This document shows, in pieces, positions 36,701 to 41,360 of a DNA stretch of 64,000 nucleotides. The notes beneath the pieces are model-generated. The model was not told where the DNA came from. It saw nothing but the letters and a program-made list of their open reading frames with translations, and did not search any database. This DNA comes from Sphingomonas mali NBRC 15500 (GTDB lineage: Bacteria > Pseudomonadota > Alphaproteobacteria > Sphingomonadales > Sphingomonadaceae). The first letter of the stretch is position 1. Each line of letters begins with the position of its first letter. A program made the position numbers and the translations under genes. The stretch spans positions 1 through 64,000 of the forward strand of contig NZ_BCYX01000019.1 in NCBI RefSeq assembly GCF_001598415.1, read 5' to 3'.

Positions 36701-37476
36701 CTATGGCGCAACAAATGGCCATCACGATCTACCGCGGAGCGGCGGAGGGCAGCGAGTACGGGAAGCAGTTTTCGGATCTCGCCGACAAAGTTCAAGCTCT
36801 ACACGACCGTGAGCAGCAAATTGGTGAACAAGGGGTCAGGGATCTCGGTGTCGGGCTTATGAAAGGCGAGTGGGAGGTCGCCAAGACTGTCACCTTAGTC
36901 GGGGGCGTGGCCGATCTCGGCTACCGTGCGTATAATGGCGAAAAGCTGAGTGCGATGGACGCCGTTACGCTGCTCCCAATAATTGGAAAGGGAATGGAGG
37001 CTGTTCGTATCGGCGAAGAAGGCTTGCGACTATCTCGCGAAGCGGCAGCGATAGATCGCGCCGCAGACAGTAGCGTCGTAGGGAAGGTTGGTCCCAAGCT
37101 TTCGGAGGTATTCAATCTTCGGCCGACTGAACGAGGGCAATGGGTCGAATCTTATCTTGCGAAAACTGAATACGGCGAGACGAACGGTTGGTATAACGTA
37201 GGTGCCGAAAAGAACGGCTATTTCCCGCTGGTCGACTTTCAGAACGGACAAAATTTGGTGAGCCTGAAAACGGTTGACACTGCTGGCTCCACATGGATGG
37301 CTCGCATGGAGGATCATATCGTTGACCTCGGAACTAACGGTGCAACGGTGAGTGGTAAGCCAGCAAATATGATACTGGATATGCGTGTGCAACCGGGAGG
37401 CGCAGCTGCTGCTCGCCCGCTAATTCAATTTGGTCGAGCCAACAATGTTACCGTCGTCGTTAAGGAGTTCAAATGA
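21742..37476 (+). CDS. Giant YD-repeat (Rhs-like) polymorphic toxin with LysM and C-terminal nuclease-like domain
   Basis: The 5244-residue product has no signal peptide, PAAR or TPS domain. YD repeats occupy most of residues ~40-620, 960-1110, 1275-1750, 1915-3185 and 3810-4455. Four jelly-roll-like modules begin near 621, 790, 1115 and 1753, the first two a tandem duplication. Residues ~3187-3793 are a beta-rich non-YD insert. The canonical Rhs core end (DPxGL) is missing; instead a LysM domain follows (YTVRTGDSLQAIAQTVWGD, from ~4517), then a Gly/Ala-rich hydrophobic segment (~4612-4840). The C-terminus (~5117-5244) resembles PD-(D/E)XK CdiA-type nucleases: Glu5136 in RGQWVESYL, Asp5165 in FPLVDFQNG, Lys5176 in VSLKTVD. 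The first plausible start is ATG 21742; an upstream in-frame Met at 21610 has no support. The export route is unknown. The last codons overlap the presumed immunity gene. Confidence 0.85.
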   Translation: MVAIFTGLGAGAERGSGNVLGAAGLLGGSSLGRSAEQVLLNAATGNLMIQQKDEMLVGLGPDASVARTYNSLGDLSDENGDNWRQSTDRRIYGLTGTVNAAGSTVKRVSADGSEITYGWDTTKSAYVAKDGSGAYDTLTWNAGTSAWTWTDGSSQLTETYGQASGSQYLITRQTDTSGNAVTFSYVAGTSHLDKVTTADGSGTQYLQYSWSGNNITQITTGYTDLVTSTARTLTRTRYTYDGSNRLSTVTVDLSPNDNSIADGKVYTTSYTYVGATKMVATITETDGSSLTIGYDGSNRVHTLTQAVAGSTTRITTIDYYTGYSTVTDATGQVTRLDYDANDNLTKITAPAASAGLAPQVTRFTYDAGGNVTSVVDPLGNTTGYSNFTANGVAQTITDPLGNVTTRTYGSKNELLTETVTGDDQAGSGQSHTTRYVYDTYDRLAFSLTADGNVVEHRYVQAGEWQTLTYVGQVYNLSGLTSSQAPTLAQMTSWVTGLTDPTAVNQRQISYDARGNIINVIDYGKSTSPGSGATANGYSYTDYVYDQAGQLLSRRDYQHTAETFVYDGLGRVVASVDLQGSTTSVLFDDANAKTIVTLANGLTQTSTYNKAGDLIASTQSAAATVGTNLKPDLTNASQWTKGNVTATAAGTIGGEPATQFTTQTTGAGASLAAGSFTVAAGDTMTWEVTIKGAGTTLQDSLGFYGSASGWGDTTNTTATVLSGPGSFTGQYYSLWAIGNLSTTTETRVRITRTFTQAETVNAYFYVKTSGSGTTAGDSVILASPNIVKTAAATIGTNLKPDLSNASQWAKSNVTATSAGTIGGAPATQFTTGTGGGALTTGTFAVAAGDTMTFEVTLKGSGTTLQDMLGFYGSASGWGDTAHTTATIVSGPGSFTGQYLSLWTIGNLSTTTETRVRITRTFTQPETVYGYFYVKTSSGGAAGDSVILASPNIVKTTAADPQVTVATSTYGYDQLGRLRIATDATQHNSYMIYDNAGRKVGDVDHYGMLTEYKYDADNRIIATIRYATALTSTQLTTLQNPTSSFDLATNRPADNAGDLWTFNVYDKDGQRVETIDGAGDATAYSYDASSKLIGTTAYANKLTATQIANLKTAVSAVNLKPDLSNTSQWGLSGLTRTGTGPYTFTATGTAGNLWAGNFTVAAGDTLTWEVTVRGAGSIPTLTDALGFNTASGWGDSTNVTATILSGPGSITVNTNSPVTLTGLQTNADTRIRITRTFATATSASAYFYLKGVNSATAGDAVSLSAPSISLAPSSTLTLPTADATHDKTARIFYDKTGRVVGTLDGEGFLSTITYDAGGFKIAETAYANKPANGATASFATLSTGTSAADRTTHYVYDNQGLLAFVVDAQNHVTEYVYPGQSLADTIGKTRTTIQYAGTIATPSAWTVTAVRSAINAVSGLSTNAANRSSWAIYDAHENLAYSIDATGAVVGYKYDAMGHFIKTTRYATLRATTTLPNTSDMDSWVTAYASAANDRTTRSYYDARGDLTFTIDGEGYVTRYDYDAEDRQVGTVRWDNPVSLASVTDATLITDIPALVSGTYTATATSYDMDGRVATTTDGVGAVTSYVYNANGTLSTKTEGYGTSDAAQTYYVYDAAGRVVSRYDAYGSSDVTQTQFTYDAFGQVTSVTDPVGNKSYTYYDRLGQIVATLDAENNATETSYNAFGEVTSVVRRGNPGSGSVSAYNAPTPDSARDAVTKLYYDTLGRVARKVDADGYETDTAYTVMGDVASVSRYRTNLWPADLTSVVHTNSTIAGAPAPNDTINGAPAYNLAVSAGGAPGTMTSTATPVANGQSVTFSFWIKKGTVDFAAFGIRSSTTPIWGDSSDTAVVMSGGGTISQYNGLWSIAGLDANQPTLVVVTRTFHADATASVYLYAGTNTATAAAGDSIVVADLQASVATTTKFTYDADGRVLTMTDALNQTETYTLNAFGERQTAINAINTVTTYNYDHRGLLKSQVVDSGSGGKAITSSFSYDAMGHQVLTTDALNNPSSIVYDRDGRVIQTIDALSNSTFYTYDRRGNLVTVKDALNNITRRAYDKLDRLIYTVDPLGNVTQNSYDSDGRIIATRAYATPISLTGLSTAPSVSDIQPLVTSNSSADEQTRSVYDGIGRLRYTVDPGNFLTEYDYDARGNVIRRIAYTTAITPAATYTLSAIQSQISAMSSAAKAAARITRNVYSTGGKLTYTIDALGGVVAYTYDAFGNTVKEVHLLAAYTATDDPTDQAMASWVAANGSTSDRVTRAIYDQNGQLRFAIDAEQFVTQYTYDAIGNVRFTTRYADRFDGHVNAGVAYAAFTDGTTLAQALTNVAVTQSAAAAVTERQYDSAGRLYKTIDPIGMVTLLTLDKLGRAVSTEVASGTQDASVTTRTFDAVGHVISVTRAAGQAEASTTTSRYDALGRLTGTLDGNGSLQLAALGSNPSQAQVDNVYAIYGTTYGYDAAGNVVTTTVALDAGTSAVTTKTYDAFGNVVKLVDPRNNAGYFYYDALDRLVLQIDPEGYATATTYTASGKIDTVTRYAAKPTGTPTVTTRPTIVSTTGVNTGGDAVSSFIYDKLDHVTDTTQVVDANVADNILEHFHYNVFGDRDTATSKLGSLTTNVYDKRGLLLSETMQVDASTTITNTYAYDARGNKIRVVEAAGLPEQRTTTYDYYLNDLVKTKTGDAVPVQNADNLGTTNKPVVESYQYDLRGNLIKVTDANNASSFVFYDDLDRKSAEISAVGTLTTRTFDASGNIKSQRVYATPVSLPGTPGGTPPAGTGTYRETRLNYDRNNRLTSTLVIGVQYGEYVGGNYVYGTTDITTFTSYDAAGNAITQTDGRGNVTYTYYNKLGQKTAQVDAANYLTTWDLDHNGNVKKETRFATQLIGTPGTSTAPAAPAASNDDRITTFLYDLAGRRVSESRLNLAASSLDANGVLSTSSAASTITYTYNGLGQVLQKTEANGDYTKQGYDLLGRVKHTEQNAFVDYRGVTVTPSTDMTYNGLNEVVTTTVHGDGTASAPDRVTTNAYGKGGRLTSVTDSTNFATSYFYDNAGNVVAQTYGRLKANGTTESDGVFITYDAAGRETSRKSGVLSGGTWTYGDTTDEYYDAFGEVIARGTNSGGNIANAQEFAEYDNAGHVWRTNFNDGVTKAYVYDRSGNATMLLQGTGTVNLKNYTSLSALLADQSGAITQTISVFDKRNQLTDTIQPASNNAGANPIHAVQVDTTGSGGTTFYNSSANAVSASNAVATGAAGSLVTESPDARVSPSKADAITALASVEHGWAGFHTYDYRRLEIDLNSATLYGSGTVHVSVTKSGVTTYLGDFYQGQFWIADTKDSPYSGGFVFPDGDVTFNIYQDVFTGQVNIAQISMNIDVPPIPNKGDDGPNESDSYGSATPPPLLQFPLENASATALRMFVRPTGSTGAYTELNATQFQNSAGATIAGWFTYDLTQPPFNNLAANSSWEIKYFAMDAGGHIYDAKQGTLSVDAAGTPSTRFDPAAVGGPGQAMLTNGGGHDLLVLSGLPGNAVSGRILYRAAGSSNGWSVRNIDSTAAFGQQGLKSVDVTGINGSMEYWVELNDATGNLLQVPDIGGILRTVRSFGTFTVGGEASVLTQSYEASHAVQLNPPSGVTVTKQQFRYYQNGAWSSWIVQNSGGSWTYDAAALADFYSNRSYQIQYETYNGSTLVSQATGTLNLGYNGQSVSGFTNTVGSPAKVVFTPQQSSATTLKIYWRDAGTTGAFSASTITKGGDGVFAWDVDAAGARPASGTRTLEYYYDAYASDGSKLPPLNGDDHVRGILALGSDSYTNPQNHETRWVIDTKAASQYLIHRAQNYNAFGEISSEVDGKSATTSLYYNTLGKLTKKVSPQVQVTDEAGNTTLQSPTETYFYDVSGRLMGKRDANSNLANGPISRETLLAGSGHGGADARTLIQYNPDGTHKTFGYDIFGDLRTSTDELNATTNNTYNKAGRLIEVDHPMRVGGNSNGVQLKDYYGYDGLGQRITHTNSLYGASIVEKTDYDNKGRVTTTTNFAGLTTNYAYVWYGVPGGQIVTTGLGNFGGWQTITTNAAGLTSYENDGLFGQMVWRQDFGGHTFGYGYDLAGHLVQQTGSTGQSVSYTYYTNGYVSSITDNALKMKSTFEYDSEGNRTLETYNSTDAAPRFYQNAAVSYDALGRITEFKDAKADITYKYDANGNRREVKSVYTDGINGAVVPPQDYWYKYDSMDRFTLTMGTLSGGVITTGAVGVAIGYDAAGNRQTATYGYDGHTEVYSYTTDGFLENTTIGGVLRAKRTNDALGRVTTYNQYTASAGNDLSRSMTYDRANRVTDETDVDYTNGNVTTTLHNDYRLYVAGSGYSGADQGVLTHTQAVKQGVTTQTDYSYQWWDDAKQTRITIGATDPSNPNTGQWGKGYTQLSYDVNGHLAQAIDNAGNRVMTYQNDAYGQVLVREEKLGTTLGPRQLYYYFDGHRIGDVGNNGPAPSLTDYAQALAADRSAAPSKNGFRYGKPVASADFDQNFQPINGSYPDQSGTTYTVRTGDSLQAIAQTVWGDSSLWYLIADANGLTASTSLVAGQTLQIPNKVTNFHNNANTYRVYNPGEAIGDTLPTLPPEPAPPAAAKGNKCGAFGQILLVVIAVAVTIATHGVGAGFASSLGLSGTAATVVAGATTAVLGSLASQVVGVATGIQSSFSWKGVALAAIGGAVGGALQGVNAFGTTASGALKGLQTFGNDLVRGALGSAISQGVGVVTGLQKNFDWVGVAAAGIGAGVGGAVGRSVGFDPKLKGFNPGNALKGGIAGAADSIAEAATRSLIQGSDFGDNVLASLPSVVGNTIGSLIGNAIGGGGDVAAKRRAKPEDKTPVAGNGPSVVIDTLDDKAISRIDPSIMATVQVLDVGPLPDDIVITASRKALSGEEEAAAAARRAAADARSDALGGKSPDGLPALGTFTGLNFDPSISFAQGIRNVYGQGIDTPGYFKGYGVRLGDQLKSFADLDRDALAGLAGDPMAQQMAITIYRGAAEGSEYGKQFSDLADKVQALHDREQQIGEQGVRDLGVGLMKGEWEVAKTVTLVGGVADLGYRAYNGEKLSAMDAVTLLPIIGKGMEAVRIGEEGLRLSREAAAIDRAADSSVVGKVGPKLSEVFNLRPTERGQWVESYLAKTEYGETNGWYNVGAEKNGYFPLVDFQNGQNLVSLKTVDTAGSTWMARMEDHIVDLGTNGATVSGKPANMILDMRVQPGGAAAARPLIQFGRANNVTVVVKEFK
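23602..24610 (+). repeat. Tandem ~505-bp duplication inside the YD-repeat gene
   Basis: Two direct copies (about 23602-24108 and 24109-24610) encode nearly the same ~168-residue module. Each starts at GTNLKPDL-N-ASQW, passes through LGFYGSASGWGDT and RVRITRTFTQ-ETV, and ends at SVILASPNIVKT. More diverged copies lie at about 25084-25560 and 26998-27480. The modules look like carbohydrate-binding jelly-roll domains of phage tail proteins. Confidence 0.75.
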
Positions 37477-38270
37477 GTTCGCGCCTTGAGAAAATGACGA
37501 TCGTCTTGTTTCTCGATGTATCATTCGATGAAAAGGTCATGGTTGGACGACAAAAGTTCGAGCATCCGACGCGCCAGCGCGGCATTAGTAACGACGTGAT
37601 ATTGCAAAAAATCGCGGATACTTGGCCGGGACTGGAGATCGATAGCCGCCTTAAAAAAACGGATGGCAGCAACGTTTCAGTTTCCGAGCTATGTAAGCGT
37701 TTAAAGTCAGGCGCAAAATGGGGTGGGCCATTACAGTTTGGCGGTTTGAAACTCCATGTCGCTGAACTGCCAGCTATGATGCAGACTGTCATCACGATCG
37801 AAGAAGTGAAGCCTGGGTCCGCTGGACTATGGGACGAATGGGTGCGGCCATTTTTGAATGAGGATAGCTTTGTTCAAGCCTGGATAGCAGACATTGATTA
37901 CGACTATTGGCAAAATGCATCAGACCCGCTCGAGTATGAGGCTGTCGGCAAAGATTTTGCCAATTTGCCGATGAAGTCGAACGGACTCCCGTTCCCTTTG
38001 GAAGCCGAGGTAATCGATACCTCCCGCAATCCGGCACGGGTAGAAATTAAGCAAGGATACATAGAGGCGATCGGATCCAAGATGTGGATAGGGCATCAAT
38101 TTTGGAGCCATGTCGGAAAAACGCCTAATTCAATCGATCTTACGACTGGAAAAATTACTGTTAGACCTATTGCGCCTAATGTAATCGAAATTCATTCTGA
38201 TGAAGAATGTTTTAACGGCGGAGAAACATCCCAGGTGCAACAGAAGCTCCGCGAAATTCTCTACGAATAG
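37473..38270 (+). CDS. Presumed immunity protein to the YD-repeat nuclease-like toxin
   Basis: The 265-residue cytosolic protein starts at ATG 37473, overlapping the toxin stop (ATGA), which is the usual layout of a toxin-immunity pair. It has no signal peptide or membrane segment. The sequence is rich in acidic and aromatic residues (WIADIDYDYW, DEECFNGGETS) and clearly lower in GC than the surroundings, as is the 3' end of the toxin gene, pointing to recent exchange of a toxin-immunity cassette. I do not recognise a named immunity family; the role is inferred from position. Confidence 0.72.
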   Translation: MSSRLEKMTIVLFLDVSFDEKVMVGRQKFEHPTRQRGISNDVILQKIADTWPGLEIDSRLKKTDGSNVSVSELCKRLKSGAKWGGPLQFGGLKLHVAELPAMMQTVITIEEVKPGSAGLWDEWVRPFLNEDSFVQAWIADIDYDYWQNASDPLEYEAVGKDFANLPMKSNGLPFPLEAEVIDTSRNPARVEIKQGYIEAIGSKMWIGHQFWSHVGKTPNSIDLTTGKITVRPIAPNVIEIHSDEECFNGGETSQVQQKLREILYE

Positions 38271-38413
38271 TTTGATGGGTCTTAACCTGTCCCACTAGCG
38301 GAGTGCTCTGTTGCCGCAGAGACTACTGCGCCAGAATTCGTTACCGTGTTTCGAGGCGATAGGGCTGGCACGACCATCATCAAATCGAATGCGGCGAGAG
38401 AAGGAGGATACGC

Positions 38414-38671
38414 TATTCGCAGCGGATCATCGACAGCTTCAACGGCCGCCTGCGGGACGAATGCCTCAATGAGATGCTGTTCACGTCGCTGGCCCATGCC
38501 CGCTTCGTGCTCGATGCCTGGCAGCACGATTACAACCACGTCAGGCCGCACTCGAAACTGGGCGGGAAGACCCCCGCCGAGATCGCCGGCCAACGTACCT
38601 GGGGGCATGCCCCCAGGCACGCTGCCATCCCCTCAACAAACCATCATGAAGGAGCCGCACTCTACCTCTGA
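38414..38671 (+). pseudogene. IS3-family transposase orfB, C-terminal fragment
   Basis: The frame reads YSQRIIDSFNGRLRDEC, then HARFVLDAWQHDYNHVRPHS and LGGKTPAEIAGQ, the conserved C-terminal end of the IS3 DDE integrase catalytic core (final Glu region and NxxRPHxxLG motif). The N-terminal two Asp of the DDE triad are absent, so it is inactive. It ends in TGA at 38671. A 20-bp perfect palindrome lies within it. Confidence 0.8.
38598..38617. repeat. 20-bp perfect palindrome in the IS3 remnant
   Basis: CCTGGGGGCATGCCCCCAGG is self-complementary over its full length. It lies within the transposase fragment and probably reflects IS structure rather than host regulation. Confidence 0.7.
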
Positions 38672-39514
38672 GTGGTAACAATCAGGGGCGCACGTCACCT
38701 TGGCCACGATGTGCGCTTGATGCCGCCAGCTTATGTGAAGCCGTACGTGAAGCGCGGCAAGACCGACGCGGCCGACGCAGAGGCGATCTGCGAGGCTGTT
38801 ACGCGGCCGACGATGCGGTTCGTCGCGGTGAAGAGCGTCGATCAGCAGGCGGTGTTGATGCTCCACAAGACGCGCGATCTGCTGGTCCGGCAGCGAACCG
38901 CACTGATTAACGCCTTGCGAGCCCATCTATCGGAGTATGGCATTGTCACCAGCAAAGGACCCGGCGGTGTCACAGCGCTGATGAAGTTGCTGCACGAGGA
39001 GCAGGGGAAGCTACCGGCACATGCGCGATCGGCGCTCCACACGAGCGGTGCCCAGCTACGTTCGCTGGCGAGCGACATAGACCGGTTGGAGGCGCAGATC
39101 CTGGCCTGGCATCGCGCGGATGACACAAGCCGCCGGCTCGCCACTATCCCCGCCATCGGTCCGATCACCGCGTCGGCTATCGCCGCAGCCGTGCCCGACG
39201 CATCGCTGTTCCGCTCGGGTCGTCAGTTCGCGGCCTGGCTGGGTCTTACGCCCCGCGCCCATAGCTCTGGCGGCAAGGAACGGCTTGGCGGCATTAGCAA
39301 ACAGGGTGACGGGTATCTTCGCAAGCTGCTGGTCGTCGGCGCCGCTGCGGTGATGCGCATGGCGCGCAAGGATGCGAGCCGCCAGCCTTGGGTCGCACAG
39401 CTGCTTGAGCGCAAGCCGGTGAAGATCGCGACCGTCGGGCTCGCCAACAAGACAGCGCGTATCGCGTGGGCGGTGATGACGCGCAAGGAGGTCTACGCGG
39501 CCACCGCCGCGTGA
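38672..39514 (+). pseudogene. IS110-family (IS1111-like) transposase, N-terminally truncated
   Basis: Similarity begins abruptly at LGHDVRLMPPAYVKPYVKRG (about base 38697), right after the IS3 right end. The first ~50 residues, including the first Asp and probably the Glu of the DEDD RuvC-like site, are missing. The second half of the site (KTDAADAEAICEA) and the C-terminal Tnp domain with its serine region (AHSSGGKERLGGISKQGD) are intact. The apparent ATG in the IS3 portion is accidental. The element is therefore non-autonomous. IS110 enzymes use a bridge RNA to pick targets. Confidence 0.8.
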
Positions 39515-39780
39515 CCGCGGCCCTCGCCGCTCGCTGAAGCGCGCGGCGGCGGGATGGTGTAAGGGCAGCTGAGTGGTGATGACAAACCGGTCAGACCGGG
39601 GATCGAACAAACCCAGGGGAGCAGAGCGCTTCGAGCGCGATGACGTGATCAGGGATCCGATCCGCGGACTTCATCAGGGCCAGCAGCCATGTCGTGCTGC
39701 ATCAACAGGCCGAACACATGGATGCACCCGACCGGTGCTCATCGCTGCACGAAAGCTCTTGCACCGCAGGGGTCGTCCAA
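39515..39780 (+). mobile_element. 3' non-coding part of the IS110/IS1111-like element
   Basis: After the transposase stop, ~265 bases lack genes but hold short perfect hairpins: CCGGTC-A-GACCGG (39587-39599) and GCGCT-TCG-AGCGC (39626-39638). In IS1111-group elements the guide (bridge/seek) RNA is encoded downstream of the transposase, so this may be its remnant. The right boundary is uncertain. Confidence 0.4.
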
Positions 39781-39858
39781 CCCATCACGTCAACGCGTAT
39801 GATTTTGATCCAATGTGAATTTATTTCTCAGAAAGGCTTGACCGACTCGCTCAAGATG

Positions 39859-39875
39859 TGTCCCATATAGGGACA
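39859..39875. promoter_or_regulatory. Palindrome TGTCCC-N5-GGGACA upstream of flgF
   Basis: TGTCCCATATAGGGACA has perfect 6-base arms. It ends 15 bases before the flgF start and lies downstream of a possible -35 TTGACC (39838-39843). The same palindrome with a different centre lies upstream of fliQ (60471-60487), so it is a candidate operator for both flagellar transcripts. Confidence 0.6.
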
Positions 39876-39890
39876 TAGGGGTGCGGGGAA

Positions 39891-40589
39891 ATGTCGGGTT
39901 TAGTGGATTCTGCCACGGCGGTGATGCGTGCGTCTTCGGCTCGCGTGGATCGGGCCGCGGTGAACGTGGCGAACGTATCGACGCCGGGCTTCAAGCGGCA
40001 GTTGCAATCGAGTGATCAGGTCAATGGCGACTTCGCTGCGACGCTCTCGCGGCTGCGCGTCGACATGCAGGCCGGCAAGCTGGTCGAGACCGGACGCCCG
40101 CTTGATCTTGCCATTAACGGTAGCGGCTTCTTCCAGCTGAAGGCGGGCGATAAGCTGGTCTATTCGCGGCAGGGAAATTTCTCCCTGGCGAGCGATGGGC
40201 GGGTGATCACGCCGCAGGGTTATGCGCTGCAGCAGGCCGGCGGCGGCGATCTGGTGCTCGACACCGGAACGGCCAAGATCGCGGCCGATGGCACCATTCT
40301 CGACGGCGACAAGCCGCTCGGTCAGATCGCGGTTTATTCGATCCGCGAAGGGGCGTCCGCGACGCCGCTCGACGGATCGCTGTTCATGCTCGCTGACGAC
40401 GATGCCGAGGCGATCGCCACGCCGTCGCTGCGCCAGGGCGCGGTCGAGGCGTCGAACGTATCGCTGGGGGACGAGATGATATCGATGATGGGAGCGCTGC
40501 GGGGCGCTGAGACCGGGGCGAAACTCGTCCAGGTTTATGACGATCTGATGGGCAAGGCGATCTCCACCTTCGGGCAGGTCGGTCGATGA
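39891..40589 (+). CDS. flgF: Flagellar basal-body rod protein FlgF
   Basis: The 232-residue product carries the N-terminal rod/hook motif (RAAVNVANVSTPGFKRQ), the middle GRPLDLAINGSGFFQL and SRQGNFSLASDGRVITPQGY stretches, and the C-terminal helix (ASNVSLGDEMISMMGALRG). FlgF is a proximal/distal rod subunit exported by the flagellar type III system. Assignment as FlgF rather than FlgG rests on its place before flgG and its shorter length. It opens the plus-strand flagellar operon and overlaps flgG by 4 bases. The palindrome upstream probably regulates the transcript. Confidence 0.85.
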   Translation: MSGLVDSATAVMRASSARVDRAAVNVANVSTPGFKRQLQSSDQVNGDFAATLSRLRVDMQAGKLVETGRPLDLAINGSGFFQLKAGDKLVYSRQGNFSLASDGRVITPQGYALQQAGGGDLVLDTGTAKIAADGTILDGDKPLGQIAVYSIREGASATPLDGSLFMLADDDAEAIATPSLRQGAVEASNVSLGDEMISMMGALRGAETGAKLVQVYDDLMGKAISTFGQVGR

Positions 40590-41359
40590 ACGGCGCCTTC
40601 TATGTCGGCGCGGTCGGCCTGCAGGCGCAGGAGCGCGCGCTCGCCATCGTCTCCAACAATATCGCCAATATCAACACGCCGGCGTTCAAGCGCTCGGACG
40701 TCCGCTTCTCGACGGTGCTAGCGTCGCGCAACGATCCGGACGTGCCCGCGGCCAATGCGGCGGATCTGTTCTCCGCCGCGGGCGTGATGGCCTCGGCCGC
40801 GCCCTCGCTTGACGAGCCGGGCGACCTGCAATCGACCGGCAAGGCGAACGATCTCGCGATCAACGGGCGGGGGTTCATCGAATTGATGGGCCCCGGCGGC
40901 CAGACCTTGTTGTGGCGCGGCGGCGCGCTCAAGGTCGGCGATGACGGCATGCTGGCGGCAGCGGACAGCGGTCTGCCGCTCAAGGCGGCGATCAGCGTGC
41001 CGACCGACGCGACGTCGTTTACCATCGCCGCCGACGGCACGGTGAACGCGGTCACCTCGGCCGACGCGGCGCCGGTCGAGATCGGCAAGATCTCGCTGGT
41101 GACCGCCGACGATACGAGTGGCCTGACCGCGCTCGACGGCGGCCTCTATTCGATCGGCGACGAGAGCCGGATGCGCGAGGCGGTCGCCGGCGAAGACGGG
41201 GCAGGGACCCTGGTGCAGGGGTCGGTCGAGCGTTCGAACGTCGAGATGACCGGCGAGATGGTCGAGCTGATGCTCGTCCAGCGCGCTTATGCCGCCAATG
41301 CGCAGATCGTCCAGGCAGCTGATCAGCTGATGTCGATCGCCAACGGCCTCCGGCGCTGA
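40586..41359 (+). CDS. flgG: Flagellar basal-body rod protein FlgG
   Basis: The 257-residue distal rod protein has the N-terminal signature SNNIANINTPAFKRSDV, a central NDLAINGRGFIELMGPGG, and a C-terminal coiled-coil helix VERSNVEMTGEMVELMLVQR with AYAANAQIVQAADQ. The length is the family norm (about 260). Overlapping stop/start with flgF indicates translational coupling. It forms the distal rod that passes through the P and L rings encoded downstream. Confidence 0.9.
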   Translation: MNGAFYVGAVGLQAQERALAIVSNNIANINTPAFKRSDVRFSTVLASRNDPDVPAANAADLFSAAGVMASAAPSLDEPGDLQSTGKANDLAINGRGFIELMGPGGQTLLWRGGALKVGDDGMLAAADSGLPLKAAISVPTDATSFTIAADGTVNAVTSADAAPVEIGKISLVTADDTSGLTALDGGLYSIGDESRMREAVAGEDGAGTLVQGSVERSNVEMTGEMVELMLVQRAYAANAQIVQAADQLMSIANGLRR

Positions 41360-41360
41360 G

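Larger units (their letters stand above)
38281..38700 (+). mobile_element. IS3-family element, internal deletion derivative
   Basis: The left end resembles an IS3 terminus (TTAACCTGTCCCACTAGCGG at 38283-38302). Coding sequence of the transposase resumes only at ~38414. The right end near 38700 (GGGGCGCACGTCA) is roughly the inverted counterpart. About 1 kb, including orfA and most of orfB, is missing. The limits are approximate. Confidence 0.5.

Noticed and set aside
38282..38620. A 112-codon minus-strand frame over the IS3 remnant
   Set aside because: It is antisense to the clear transposase fragment and has no domain.
17886..39890. Second copy of the tRNA-Glu 3' end as an attachment site
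   Set aside because: I searched by eye for GGTTCGAGTCCCGTAGGGGT-like sequence downstream and did not find one, and there is no integrase gene.
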